A stretch of DNA of 64,000 nt, from positions 62,001 to 126,000 of the forward strand of contig JAHBUP010000001.1 of assembly GCA_019638015.1 (NCBI GenBank), written 5' to 3'. Source of the stretch: Melioribacteraceae bacterium (GTDB lineage: Bacteria; Bacteroidota; Ignavibacteria; Ignavibacteriales; Melioribacteraceae). The translations under genes and the position numbers were made by a program. Under the pieces are notes generated by a model. The model saw only the letters and a list, made by a program, of their open reading frames with translations, had not been told where the DNA came from and ran no database searches. Positions 46,484 to 55,417 of the stretch are shown here, one piece after another (position 1 is the stretch's first letter; every line of letters starts with the position of its first letter).

Positions 46484-47326
46484 ATGAAAATTTTAATAAA
46501 TACTTTAATCAACGCTTGTATCATTATTTGTTTTGTTATTAGCAGTGCATGTGCCCAAGCTGACACAGCTAAAGTTTTTCGTATTACATTAAAAGATAAT
46601 ACAGAAATTATTGCAAAGATTATAAATCAAACAACGGATTCTATCTTTTTTGCCACCCCATTAGGAATTAAGTTGGGAGTTGATAAAAAAAATATTTCAG
46701 ATCAAGATTTGTTGAACGGTTATTTTGAAAATGATAAATATGTTCGCATAGATCCTAACAGAACAAGACTTTTCTTTGCGCCTACTGGGAGGATGTTGAA
46801 AGGCGGTGAAGGATATATTTCGGACTACTGGCTGTTCTTCCCCTTTATTTCAATGGGAATTACTGATTTTTTCACTCTAAGCGGAGGAATGACTCTCTTC
46901 CCTGGTGCGAATAATCAGTTGTTCTATATTGCACCTCGCATCGGGGTAGTACAAAGCGATAAGTATTCATTAAGCGGAGGAATCATTTATGCTTCAGCAG
47001 AGGAGGTCAATTTTGGAATTGTTTATGGCGTAACTTCTATTGGAAGCAAAACTCACTCGTTTACCTTAGGTATTGGATATGGTTTTTCAGATGGAGAGTT
47101 AGCTAAAAAGCCTGTAATTGTGATAGGGGGTGAAGCTCAAGTTTCAAATAGCTTAAAACTAATCTCTGAAAACTGGATTCCCCCTGGAAGCAATCAAATG
47201 CTCATCTCTTTTGGATTGAGATTTTTCGGAGATTATCTTGCCGCCGATTTCGGTTTAATTACCAGCTCAAAGGCTTCAGGCGGTTTCCCTTTTTTGCCGT
47301 GGCTTGGGTTCTGTTATAATTTTTAA
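46484..47326 (+). CDS. Hypothetical exported protein (280 aa)
   Basis: An exported protein with signal peptide (MKILINTLINACIIICFVISSACAQA). An N-terminal segment FRITLKDNTEIIAKIINQTTDSIFFATPLGIKLGVDKKNI resembles a small beta-domain seen before barrels in Bacteroidota. The remainder has strand-like glycine-rich blocks (YSLSGGIIYASAEEVNFGIVYGVTSIG; HSFTLGIGYGFSDGEL) and ends in GFCYNF, suggesting an outer-membrane barrel. I do not recognise the family. The frame extends to TTG 46472, but ATG 46484 follows GGAG. It is followed by two lipoprotein genes. Confidence 0.7.
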   Translation: MKILINTLINACIIICFVISSACAQADTAKVFRITLKDNTEIIAKIINQTTDSIFFATPLGIKLGVDKKNISDQDLLNGYFENDKYVRIDPNRTRLFFAPTGRMLKGGEGYISDYWLFFPFISMGITDFFTLSGGMTLFPGANNQLFYIAPRIGVVQSDKYSLSGGIIYASAEEVNFGIVYGVTSIGSKTHSFTLGIGYGFSDGELAKKPVIVIGGEAQVSNSLKLISENWIPPGSNQMLISFGLRFFGDYLAADFGLITSSKASGGFPFLPWLGFCYNF

Positions 47327-47347
47327 ATTTTTCTAAAAGGATTAACT

Positions 47348-48010
47348 ATGTATCGAACCTTAATTTTGTTATCATGTTTACTTTTTGCAGCCTGCGCCTC
47401 TTCGCATATCAGTATAGACGAAATTACTATTAGGGATTCCTCACTATTTAATAAATTCAACGGGCAGGAAATTCAAATCTCCACCATCGATTCAGTTTTA
47501 GTTCACTACTCATATCCTTCTAGGCAAATTGTAAGAAAATCTATACTTGAAAATCGATCGATTGAAAATTATAACTTTAAAGGCGACTCGTTAATTATTG
47601 ATGAACCATTCTTCAAATCGAGTATTCCTATAAGTTCAATAAGAGATATAGTGTTTAAGGGAATTATTCACGATGAGTTGGGATTTATTAGCGAAAAGGA
47701 AATTCATATGTTTTCACAATCTGAATTAAGCACCGGGGGTGGAGCTTTGCTGGGCGCTACGGTTGGTGGATTAGTCGGATTTTTAACAGGGACGTTTATT
47801 GGAAGTTTCTCTAGCCTCGAATTCAATCTATGGGGTGGAGGGACTAAATCTGATAACAAAAAAATTAATTCTTCTTCAATTAAAGGGGGAGTAGTTGGTG
47901 CTGTGATTGGTGTCGTAATGGGCGCGTATATTTTTTCGAATAAAGAACCTACTTTCGAAGAAACTATAAATAGAATCAGGGAATCAAGGTTAAAATTAAA
48001 AACTGATTGA
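47348..48010 (+). CDS. Putative lipoprotein with glycine-zipper segments
   Basis: A 220-residue lipoprotein: MYRTLILLSCLLFAAC gives a lipobox with Cys16. A small beta-rich domain is followed by IIHDELGFISEKEIHM and by glycine-zipper-like hydrophobic segments (GGGALLGATVGGLVGFLTGTFIG; GGVVGAVIGVVMGAYIF). It is clearly related to the next gene: both share ...DELGFISE... and the same domain order. The glycine zippers could insert into or span a membrane. Function unknown. Confidence 0.72.
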   Translation: MYRTLILLSCLLFAACASSHISIDEITIRDSSLFNKFNGQEIQISTIDSVLVHYSYPSRQIVRKSILENRSIENYNFKGDSLIIDEPFFKSSIPISSIRDIVFKGIIHDELGFISEKEIHMFSQSELSTGGGALLGATVGGLVGFLTGTFIGSFSSLEFNLWGGGTKSDNKKINSSSIKGGVVGAVIGVVMGAYIFSNKEPTFEETINRIRESRLKLKTD

Positions 48011-48057
48011 GGTAGAATTGATATGAAAAAAATATATTTTCAATCCTTTTCTGTTTA

Positions 48058-48642
48058 ATGGGATGTGCTAGTCAAACAGTAACTCTCAATAATTTAAAAT
48101 TAGTTGAACCCTCTCTCTACAAACAATTTACTAGCCAAAAAATTACAGTCACCTGCAAAGACTCGGTAAAAGTTACTTTAATGAACAACATTACTGGAGT
48201 AATCTACCAGAAACAAAGATTGCTGAGAGAACGCCCAATATTTAACTATTACTTTTCAGAAGATTCTCTTTTTGTTGATGATTCTGGTTTTTCGTGTAAC
48301 ATAAACATAAGTAATATAAGTTACATAGAGTTTTTAGGAATTTATGATGATGAGTTAGGCTTTATCTCCGAAGAAGATTTAAACAATAACATTGATAGAT
48401 CCAATCAATATACAAGCGCAATTGTATTAGGCGGATTTACTGCTCTTGCCGGAGGAAAATTATTTCTAGGGTTAAAAACAAAAAATGGGTTTGATGCTAT
48501 TGGAGAGAATTTTGGGTTGGGTTTACTTGGGGGAGCGTTGGGGGCAACAGTAGGTACAGTTCTCGGCTATCATTTAGTTTCAAAAACTCCCACTTTGCAG
48601 GAAATATTGTTAAAGATGAAAAATGATAAGCACAAAAAATAA
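48058..48642 (+). CDS. Paralogous putative lipoprotein, signal peptide out of frame
   Basis: The intact frame encodes 194 residues starting MGCASQTVTLNN and is a paralogue of the preceding lipoprotein (shared YDDELGFISEEDL and glycine-rich GFGLLGGALGATVGTVLGY-type segment). Upstream in the same frame the codons read EKNIFSILFCLMGCAS, a perfect lipoprotein h-region and lipobox, but without a start codon. An ATG at 48023 with a GAGGT site before it is one base out of frame: its poly-A tract has seven A's, and eight would give MKKNIFSILFCLMGC. So the true start is probably 48023 with a frame break (see findings). Confidence 0.65.
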   Translation: MGCASQTVTLNNLKLVEPSLYKQFTSQKITVTCKDSVKVTLMNNITGVIYQKQRLLRERPIFNYYFSEDSLFVDDSGFSCNINISNISYIEFLGIYDDELGFISEEDLNNNIDRSNQYTSAIVLGGFTALAGGKLFLGLKTKNGFDAIGENFGLGLLGGALGATVGTVLGYHLVSKTPTLQEILLKMKNDKHKK

Positions 48643-48755
48643 ATTCAGATATCTACTCTCTCCGAGTTTGCACAAAGTCTGTTCAATAGAAAAAATTCTT
48701 TTGCTGTAAGTTTGACTCCAAATTCTTAAGTTTACGTAAAATTTATGGGGCAATT

Positions 48756-49142
48756 ATGCGTAATTCTATCGAGTTCCTTAAAATATTTGAACGACTTAAA
48801 CGAATATTAAAAAAATATGATAAGAAGTTTAAGGTAGTGGTGAATAATGAATTTTCAATTTCCTATTATGGGGGATATTCGGCTAAATTTAAGCAGGATC
48901 TATATTTCGGCGGAACAGAAATCAAAAAGAATTATGTGAGTTTTCATCTCATGCCGGTTTATATGTATCAAGAATTAATTGATTCTATACCCGAAATTTT
49001 AAAAAACAGGATGCAGGGAAAGTCATGTTTTAATTTTAAAAAATTTGATGAACCATTATTCAAAGAATTAGAACTGTTTACTGAAAAAGCATTTAGTGTT
49101 TTTAAAGAACGGGGTGAAAATGTAACTGCAATTAATAAATAA
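48756..49142 (+). CDS. Hypothetical protein, possibly DUF1801/YdhG-like
   Basis: A 128-residue soluble protein: FKVVVNNEFSISYYGGYSAKFKQDLYFGGTEIKKNYVSFHLMPVYMYQELIDSIPEILKNRMQGKSCFNFKKFDEPLFKELELFTEKAF. The layout (two-layer alpha/beta with KKNYVSFHLMP and QGKSCFNFKK) recalls the DUF1801/YdhG group of small frataxin-like-fold proteins, but the assignment is by eye only. It stands alone, with gaps of 113 and 95 bp to the genes on either side. Confidence 0.65.
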   Translation: MRNSIEFLKIFERLKRILKKYDKKFKVVVNNEFSISYYGGYSAKFKQDLYFGGTEIKKNYVSFHLMPVYMYQELIDSIPEILKNRMQGKSCFNFKKFDEPLFKELELFTEKAFSVFKERGENVTAINK

Positions 49143-49237
49143 TCTTAATGCAGAATAATAATTGCGCTGTTCAATTTCACCTATCGTAGAACTTCGATTC
49201 ACTTTCTTTTGTTCATAAATAAAAAGGTAATCTAAAT

Positions 49238-50086
49238 ATGAAAAGAAATATTTTAATTCTGTTTGTTTTAATTTCGGCTATAACAATAAATGCCCAGTTA
49301 GAACTTCCACGCGTCAGCCAAAAAGCGCAAGTCTCACAAACTATCGGTTATTGTAATATTACAATTGATTATTATCGTCCTGCCGTAAAGGAAAGAGAGA
49401 TTTGGGGCGCACTTGTACCATTTGGAAAAATTTGGAGAACCGGCGCTAACGACGCCACCACAATTCAATTTACAACAAACGTCTCAATTAACGGAATGAG
49501 TGTGCCAGCCGGAATTTATTCGTTATTTACAATTCCCGAAAAAGATGAGTGGACTATCATACTTAATAAAACATTTAAACAATGGGGCGCATATAATTAC
49601 AAAAGTGATGATGACTTAATGAGATTTACCGTTAAGCCGGCCACATCTGAATTTAACGAACGGCTTCTTTTTTCTTTCACAGAAGTATCAGATTCAACCG
49701 CAACATTATCAATTTCCTGGGAAAAATTAAAAGTATCATTCACTATTAAAGAAGATATTTATAAACACGCACATCAAAAAATAAAAGAAGCGCTAGCGCA
49801 AAATCCCGATAAGGCTGATATTCATAATTTAGCAGTTAGATATGCCGCGGATAATTCCATTTTTTTAGATGAGGCAGTTGTGTGGGCCGATAAAGCTGTT
49901 TCGTTGGGCGGTGGATATGTTTCTCACTTTCAAAAAGCGCGTGTACTTTACTCATCTAAAAATTATGTTGATGCATTAAAATCGCTGGCAAAATGCCGCG
50001 AAACCGGACGCAATGAGAAAAACTACCAGAGTTTTGTTTCTCAAATAGATTTTCTAGAAAAACAAATTAATTCGGCAATGAAATAG
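49238..50086 (+). CDS. DUF2911-domain protein with C-terminal TPR-like region
   Basis: A 282-residue exported protein (signal peptide MKRNILILFVLISAITINAQ). Residues about 25-170 are a DUF2911 domain: CNITIDYYRPAVKEREIWGALVPFGKIWRTGANDATTIQFT and GIYSLFTIPEKDEWTIILNKTFKQWGAYNYKSDDDLMRF. The domain function is unknown. The last about 100 residues are helical and TPR-like (VRYAADNSIFLDEAVVWADKAVSLGGGYVSHFQKARVLYSSKNYVDALKSL). It ends 4 bp before ispH on the same strand. Confidence 0.87.
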   Translation: MKRNILILFVLISAITINAQLELPRVSQKAQVSQTIGYCNITIDYYRPAVKEREIWGALVPFGKIWRTGANDATTIQFTTNVSINGMSVPAGIYSLFTIPEKDEWTIILNKTFKQWGAYNYKSDDDLMRFTVKPATSEFNERLLFSFTEVSDSTATLSISWEKLKVSFTIKEDIYKHAHQKIKEALAQNPDKADIHNLAVRYAADNSIFLDEAVVWADKAVSLGGGYVSHFQKARVLYSSKNYVDALKSLAKCRETGRNEKNYQSFVSQIDFLEKQINSAMK

Positions 50087-50090
50087 TTTC

Positions 50091-51311
50091 ATGAAAAAAT
50101 TTGACATTCCCGACCATTACAGAAGTTCGATAATTTCTAAAATTAAAGAGAAGAGAAAACTGCTCGACCCGAGAAAAAAGGATTTCTCCCCCACAATTCT
50201 CGATTTCGGGGCGGTTACCTTCTTGATCGCCCGTCATTTTGGGTTTTGTTATGGTGTAGAAAACGCTATTGAAATAGCCTACAAAACAATTGATGAAAAT
50301 CCCAGTAAAAGAATTTTTCTATTAAGTGAAATGATTCATAACCCGCATGTAAATGAAGATTTAAAAAGTCGCGGCATTAATTTTATAATGGATAATTACG
50401 GAAATCATTTTATTGATTGGGGAGAAATTACAAGTAATGATATTGTTATTATTCCCGCATTCGGCACAACAATAGAAATTGAAAGATTGTTGATCGAAAA
50501 AGGGATCGATACTGTAAAGTACAACACAACTTGTCCATTTGTTGAAAAGGTGTGGAATAGAGCTGTTGATCTTGGCAACCAAAACTTTTCGGTGGTAATT
50601 CATGGTAAAGCAAAACATGAAGAAACAAGAGCAACTTTTTCACACAGTATTCGAAATGCCAAATCAATCATTATCCGTGATATTGAAGAGGGAAGAATTC
50701 TTGCTGAGTTTGTTTTAGGCAATCGTCCCGAAGAGGAATTCTATTCATTCTTTAGTGGAAAATATTCTGATGGTTTTAATTTATTAACCGACTTAACAAG
50801 AGTTGGTGTAGTTAATCAAACAACAATGCTTGCCAGTGAAACTGAAGAAATTGCAGAACTTTTAAGACAAACCATGATATTGAAATATGGAAATGAAAAT
50901 ATTAAAAATCATTTCGCCGATACCCGGGACACACTATGTTATGCAACTAATGATAATCAATCGGCAACTTTAGGATTGTTAGAAAATGAAGCCGATCTCT
51001 CAATTGTAATTGGCGGGTATAACAGTTCAAATACTTCTCATCTTGTTGAACTCCTCGAAAGTAAATTCAAAACATTTTTTATTTCTGATTCGAGGAAGAT
51101 TGAGAGCAAAGAATTAATAAAACATTTCGACTTGCATCAGAAGTCTGAAGTTGTTTCATCATTTTTACCAGGTAAAGAAAAAGTTAAGATTGCGATTACA
51201 AGCGGAGCTTCCTGCCCCGATTCAATTGTTGATGATGTGTTGAATAAAATTTTATCTTTTTACTCTATCAATGTTGAAATTGATGACGTAGTTGAAAACT
51301 CTGTGAGGTAA
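50091..51311 (+). CDS. ispH: 4-hydroxy-3-methylbut-2-enyl diphosphate reductase (long form)
   Basis: IspH (LytB) is the last enzyme of the MEP isoprenoid pathway, an Fe-S protein. The three cluster cysteines are Cys53 (FGFCYGVENA), Cys148 (NTTCPFVEKV) and Cys375 (SGASCPDSIVDDV). At 406 residues it belongs to the long form found in cyanobacteria, plants and many Bacteroidota, with FADTRDTLCYATNDNQ and an N-terminal extension. It begins 4 bp after the DUF2911 gene. No other MEP genes are in the window. Confidence 0.94.
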   Translation: MKKFDIPDHYRSSIISKIKEKRKLLDPRKKDFSPTILDFGAVTFLIARHFGFCYGVENAIEIAYKTIDENPSKRIFLLSEMIHNPHVNEDLKSRGINFIMDNYGNHFIDWGEITSNDIVIIPAFGTTIEIERLLIEKGIDTVKYNTTCPFVEKVWNRAVDLGNQNFSVVIHGKAKHEETRATFSHSIRNAKSIIIRDIEEGRILAEFVLGNRPEEEFYSFFSGKYSDGFNLLTDLTRVGVVNQTTMLASETEEIAELLRQTMILKYGNENIKNHFADTRDTLCYATNDNQSATLGLLENEADLSIVIGGYNSSNTSHLVELLESKFKTFFISDSRKIESKELIKHFDLHQKSEVVSSFLPGKEKVKIAITSGASCPDSIVDDVLNKILSFYSINVEIDDVVENSVR

Positions 51312-51333
51312 AAGCACTTTTCTAAATTATATC

Positions 51334-51400
51334 CCGTCAAGAAATGGTTCTTGACGGCGGAGATGTTCACAAGGCTGTCGAGGACCACTCCTCGACTGCA
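51334..51400 (+). repeat. Dispersed two-hairpin repeat, copy 2
   Basis: Hairpin A (51334-51357) has perfect 10-bp arms CCGTCAAGAA and TTCTTGACGG with a 4-nt loop. After a 16-bp spacer (51358-51373) comes hairpin B (about 51374-51399) with arms GCTGTCGAGGA and TCCTCGACTGC, one internal mismatch. The whole 67-bp unit is repeated in the same orientation at 52602-52668 with four differences. Confidence 0.92.
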
Positions 51401-51425
51401 CTTTACTTTGGATTAAAGTTTCCCC

Positions 51426-52496
51426 CTATTTTCCGTGAAAAATATATGTGCCCAAATTGCCGTTTAGTTCTCCATAGCCTACAATAAACGTTTCGTATCC
51501 GTCTGTCCATCCTACTTGAAATGATATTGTCGGATCTTTGATTTTAAAAAGGTCGCTGATGTTTTCCCAATTTGTTCCATTGTAAAAAAAAACTAGACTA
51601 TAGCCTCCTAACGCGAACATATATTTTTCATCCAAACTAAATATTTCATTTATTCCATAATTTAATTGTAAAATGGGATTCCATCTATCTTGTTCTCTTT
51701 TCCAAACCCCGCCCTGACCGCTGGAATATAGCTCTCCACTTGAATCTACATATAAATCTTGAATACCCCACTTCCATCTTGAAAACATTGTTATCTCCAT
51801 TGTTTCAACAACCTGCCAATTTTTTAGAGTACCATGGATATAATAATGTATCTCAGCATGTGTCTCTCGATTGTATGACCAGACTAACGCATGTATCTTC
51901 CCTTGGTGGTATAAAATATCGCTCAAAAAATAGCTAGTTTCTGGTCCAAGATTAAGTTTAATAGTATCAACAATAAATTGTGTTCCATCATATTTTATTA
52001 TTATTCCATCTCTCCCCCCTCCCCATATATTACCCTGGTCATCCTTAGTCAGTCCTAGCATCTGACTTCTCGTATTTAGTTTATAATCAGTCCATATACC
52101 GTTACGATAGTTTCCGAAATAGGATAGCTGTATAAATTCCTCAACAAAGCCACTCCCAATGTAACCTGTTGTCCATATATCTTTATTATTTCCTTCTATA
52201 ACGCGGCTTATTCCTCCCCCGATTTCTTTAACCATACTCCAGGTTTTTCCATCATAATGCATCATTGCTCCATGTCCTACCCATGTTGCAAGCCATACAT
52301 CCTTAGGGGATAATACAACAATATCATACGGAAATACTTGTATGGCATCCTGAGGCATCTGTAATGTATCTACAGTCCACGTCATTTCTCTGGGGTGTTT
52401 AATTTTTTTTTCGGGTTCGGTTATTCCTTCACCACAAGAGAGGATTGCTGTAAGTATTATTATTGCAGTTGAAAGTGTTATCGCAAGGTGTTTCAC
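51426..52496 (-). CDS. Lipoprotein with beta-propeller-like repeats
   Basis: A 356-residue lipoprotein (MKHLAITLSTAIIILTAILSC, lipobox Cys21). The mature part has repeated blade-like units with W and G (KDVWLATWVGHGAMMHYDGKTW; NIWGGGRDGIIIKYDGT; GELYSSGQGGVWKREQDRW; YMFALGGYSLVFFYNGTNW), resembling propeller repeats of the two-component-regulator type. Substrate or partner unknown. It is the only gene between two directly repeated 67-bp hairpin elements and is read against its neighbours ispH and glgA, which suggests it may have been inserted as a cassette. Confidence 0.75.
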   Translation of the reverse strand: MKHLAITLSTAIIILTAILSCGEGITEPEKKIKHPREMTWTVDTLQMPQDAIQVFPYDIVVLSPKDVWLATWVGHGAMMHYDGKTWSMVKEIGGGISRVIEGNNKDIWTTGYIGSGFVEEFIQLSYFGNYRNGIWTDYKLNTRSQMLGLTKDDQGNIWGGGRDGIIIKYDGTQFIVDTIKLNLGPETSYFLSDILYHQGKIHALVWSYNRETHAEIHYYIHGTLKNWQVVETMEITMFSRWKWGIQDLYVDSSGELYSSGQGGVWKREQDRWNPILQLNYGINEIFSLDEKYMFALGGYSLVFFYNGTNWENISDLFKIKDPTISFQVGWTDGYETFIVGYGELNGNLGTYIFHGK

Positions 52497-52600
52497 AAAT
52501 TCCCCACTTATGATTCTAGTTTTTCAAAATTGCATTTTTAAAATAGACAAGTTTATCTAAAAAACAGAGAAGTATGGGTAACAAAAAAAATAATACTGCC

Positions 52601-52668
52601 GCCGTCAAGAAGTGGTTCTTGACGGCTGAGATATTCACAAGGCTGTCGAGGACCACTCCTCGACAGCA
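52601..52668 (+). repeat. Dispersed two-hairpin repeat, copy 3
   Basis: Hairpin A (52601-52626) has perfect 11-bp arms GCCGTCAAGAA and TTCTTGACGGC with loop GTGG. After a 15-bp spacer comes hairpin B (52642-52667) with perfect 11-bp arms GCTGTCGAGGA and TCCTCGACAGC and loop CCAC. Same orientation as copy 2. It lies in the promoter region of glgA. Confidence 0.93.
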
Positions 52669-52740
52669 AGTAGTTACCCACGCTGTTGTATAAGTTTATG
52701 CATATATTTGCACAATCAAAATCAAAATTCTAAGAGAAAA

Positions 52741-54222
52741 ATGAAGATAGCTTTTGCGTCAAGCGAAATATTCCCATATGCTAAAACAGGCGGATTGGCC
52801 GATGTTGCCGGATCGCTCCCGGTTGAATTAAAAAAAATGGGGCACGAAGTAAAAGTCTTTATGCCCAAGTACAATTTAATTGATGAAGAAAAAAATGGTC
52901 TCGAGTATCAATGGGATATTGGAGAAATGCCAATTAGAATTGATGGACGCGTTCACCAGGTGCATGTTCATAAATCATTACTGCCCGATTCCGATGTGGA
53001 AGTATATTTTATTGATTGCCCCTACTATTTCTACCGGGGGCAAATTTATACGGAAAACTGGGACGAGGATGAGAGATTTCTTTTATTTCAAAAAGGAGTA
53101 ATTGAGGTAATTCAAAGATTAAAATGGAAGCCCGACATTATTCACTGCAACGATTGGCAGACAGCACTAATTCCCTTAATGCTGAGAGATAATTATAAGT
53201 GGGACAAACTTTTTGATAATACCGCGACTGTGTTCACAATACATAATGTTGCCTACCAAGGAAGATTTTCTAAAGAGGCATTTCACAAGGCTGAAATTGA
53301 ATACAAATATTTTCTTGATGGAGGCATAGGGGAATATGAGGGCGGAGTAAATTTTATGAAAACGGCAATTTATTCTGCCGATGCTATTAATACGGTTAGT
53401 GAGAATTATGCCCGCGAATTATTGACTCCCGAATATGGAGAGGGGATGCATCCCTTTTTAATTTTACGCAAAAATGACTTTTACGGAATATTAAATGGAG
53501 TAGACTATTCTATTTGGAATCCGGAAACCGATAAGCATATTCCATTTCACTATAATGCAGATGATCTTTCGGGTAAAGAAGAAAATAAAAAATATCTGCT
53601 CGACAAATTTAATCTCCCCTATGATGAAAAAATTCCGATGATCGGTATCGTATCGAGAATGGTATCCCAAAAAGGTTTTGATATTGTTGCCGACGGAATT
53701 GAAGAACTAGTTAAGTTAAACGCGCAATGGGTTGTGCTTGGTAGCGGTGAACAGAAATACCAGGAGATGTTCACATACCTAAGTAAATCATTACCAAATA
53801 AATTTGTTTCATATATCGGTTATAATAATGATCTGGCCCATTTAATTGAAGCCGGAGCGGATATATTTTTAATGCCCTCAAAATTTGAACCGTGCGGGTT
53901 GAATCAGATTTATTCATTGAAGTATGGTACCGTGCCGGTTGTTAGAAAAACCGGGGGACTCGCAGATACTATCCTTGATTGGAATGAATATTTAACACAA
54001 GGGCTCGAAATTGGCACCGGATATTCATTCTGGGATTATAACACAACAGCATTGGTACATTCGGTTCAGCGTGCAGTTAATGATTTTCAATTAAAGGATG
54101 TTTGGAGAAAAATTCAACTCAATGGAATGAAGCAGAATTATTCATGGGAAAATTCAGCGCTTAAATATGTTGAACTTTATGATCATGCACGTAAAAACAG
54201 AATTAAACAAATGGGGAACTAA
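52741..54222 (+). CDS. glgA: Glycogen synthase (ADP-glucose)
   Basis: A 493-residue GT5 glycosyltransferase that elongates glycogen from ADP-glucose. The N-terminal ADP-glucose motif KTGGL starts at Lys15 (FPYAKTGGLADVAGSLP). HCNDWQTALIPLML, the C-terminal GIVSRMVSQKGFDIV and PSKFEPCGLNQIYSLKYGTVPVVRKTGGLADTI are hallmarks. The frame extends to TTG 52708, but ATG 52741 (MKIAFASSEIFP) fits the family. It lies 73 bp downstream of hairpin repeat copy 3; no other glg gene is nearby. Confidence 0.96.
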   Translation: MKIAFASSEIFPYAKTGGLADVAGSLPVELKKMGHEVKVFMPKYNLIDEEKNGLEYQWDIGEMPIRIDGRVHQVHVHKSLLPDSDVEVYFIDCPYYFYRGQIYTENWDEDERFLLFQKGVIEVIQRLKWKPDIIHCNDWQTALIPLMLRDNYKWDKLFDNTATVFTIHNVAYQGRFSKEAFHKAEIEYKYFLDGGIGEYEGGVNFMKTAIYSADAINTVSENYARELLTPEYGEGMHPFLILRKNDFYGILNGVDYSIWNPETDKHIPFHYNADDLSGKEENKKYLLDKFNLPYDEKIPMIGIVSRMVSQKGFDIVADGIEELVKLNAQWVVLGSGEQKYQEMFTYLSKSLPNKFVSYIGYNNDLAHLIEAGADIFLMPSKFEPCGLNQIYSLKYGTVPVVRKTGGLADTILDWNEYLTQGLEIGTGYSFWDYNTTALVHSVQRAVNDFQLKDVWRKIQLNGMKQNYSWENSALKYVELYDHARKNRIKQMGN

Positions 54223-54259
54223 GAGTTAAGTAATTAACGTTCTACACTTAAAAGGAAAA

Positions 54260-55414
54260 ATGAAAATAAGTCAAGCTATAATTTTTTTTGGCACTGTTTT
54301 TTTAGTATACGGCTCAATTAATTATTATGTAATAAGAAGAATAGTCTCCGTTATTCCAGACTCATATAAAACATTAGCAATAATTATTTTGGCGGCAACT
54401 GCATCCTCTTTTTTTGTGGGCAGAATACTCGAAAATTATTGGTACACATACCTTATTGATTTTCTAATTTGGGTTGGATCAATTTGGCTGGCAATAATGT
54501 TCTATACATTTCTTTGTTTGGTAATCCTGGATTTGCTCCGATTAATTAATCATTTCATTCCCTTCGTGCCAAAAGTCTTTTTTGAACATCCGGTTAAAAC
54601 CAAAAAAATAATTGCCTTAATTATACTTGTACTTGTTACAACTTCAGTGGTCGGCGGAATTATCAACAGCAGGATATTTGTTGTAAAAAAATATAATATT
54701 CATCTCGACAAATCGGGTGGAGATCGTAGCAAACTAAGAATTGTAATGGCATCAGATCTTCATCTTGGTCATATTTATGGCCATTATTTTATGTATGATT
54801 TTGTTAAAACAATTAATTCTTTGAAACCAGATGTGGTTCTTTTAGCCGGCGATATTGTTGATGAAGACATTGCTCCATTAATAAGAGAAAATTTGGGAGA
54901 AAAATTTGATTCAATAAAATCAAAATATGGAATTTATGCTGTTACCGGCAATCATGAATTTATTGGGGGTGTTGAGCCGGCAGTTGAATATCTTACAAAA
55001 CAGGGAATTAAGTTTTTGCGTGACACTTCAATTCTTGTAGATAATTCTTTTTATCTAGTTGGGCGCGAGGATAGAGATATTAATCGCTTTACATCAAAGA
55101 AAAGAAAACCACTTGATGAGATATTATCCGAAACAGATAAGTCATTCCCGGTAATAATGATGGATCATCAACCATTTAATTTAGAACAGGCAGAACAGAA
55201 TGGAGTTGATCTGCAATTAAGCGGGCACACACACAATGGACAGCTTTGGCCCTTAAATCATATAGTTAATAAAGTTTATGAATTGGCGTGGGGATACAAA
55301 AGAAAAACAAATACCCACTATTATGTTTCGAGCGGAGCTGGTGGTTGGGGTCCTCCGGTTAGAACCGGCAGCAGACCGGAAATAATTAAAATTAATCTTC
55401 ACTTCAAAGAGTAG
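54260..55414 (+). CDS. Membrane-anchored metallophosphoesterase (YkuE-like)
   Basis: A 384-residue protein. The first about 140 residues contain four membrane helices. The calcineurin-like phosphoesterase domain follows, with MASDLHLGHIYG, LLAGDIVDED, TGNHEFIGG, MDHQPFN and LSGHTHNGQLWP providing the two-metal site. Relatives such as YkuE hydrolyse UDP-sugar or lipid precursors at the membrane; the substrate here is unknown. It follows glgA and directly precedes (3 bp) the ThuA-like gene. Confidence 0.9.
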   Translation: MKISQAIIFFGTVFLVYGSINYYVIRRIVSVIPDSYKTLAIIILAATASSFFVGRILENYWYTYLIDFLIWVGSIWLAIMFYTFLCLVILDLLRLINHFIPFVPKVFFEHPVKTKKIIALIILVLVTTSVVGGIINSRIFVVKKYNIHLDKSGGDRSKLRIVMASDLHLGHIYGHYFMYDFVKTINSLKPDVVLLAGDIVDEDIAPLIRENLGEKFDSIKSKYGIYAVTGNHEFIGGVEPAVEYLTKQGIKFLRDTSILVDNSFYLVGREDRDINRFTSKKRKPLDEILSETDKSFPVIMMDHQPFNLEQAEQNGVDLQLSGHTHNGQLWPLNHIVNKVYELAWGYKRKTNTHYYVSSGAGGWGPPVRTGSRPEIIKINLHFKE

Positions 55415-55417
55415 TTT

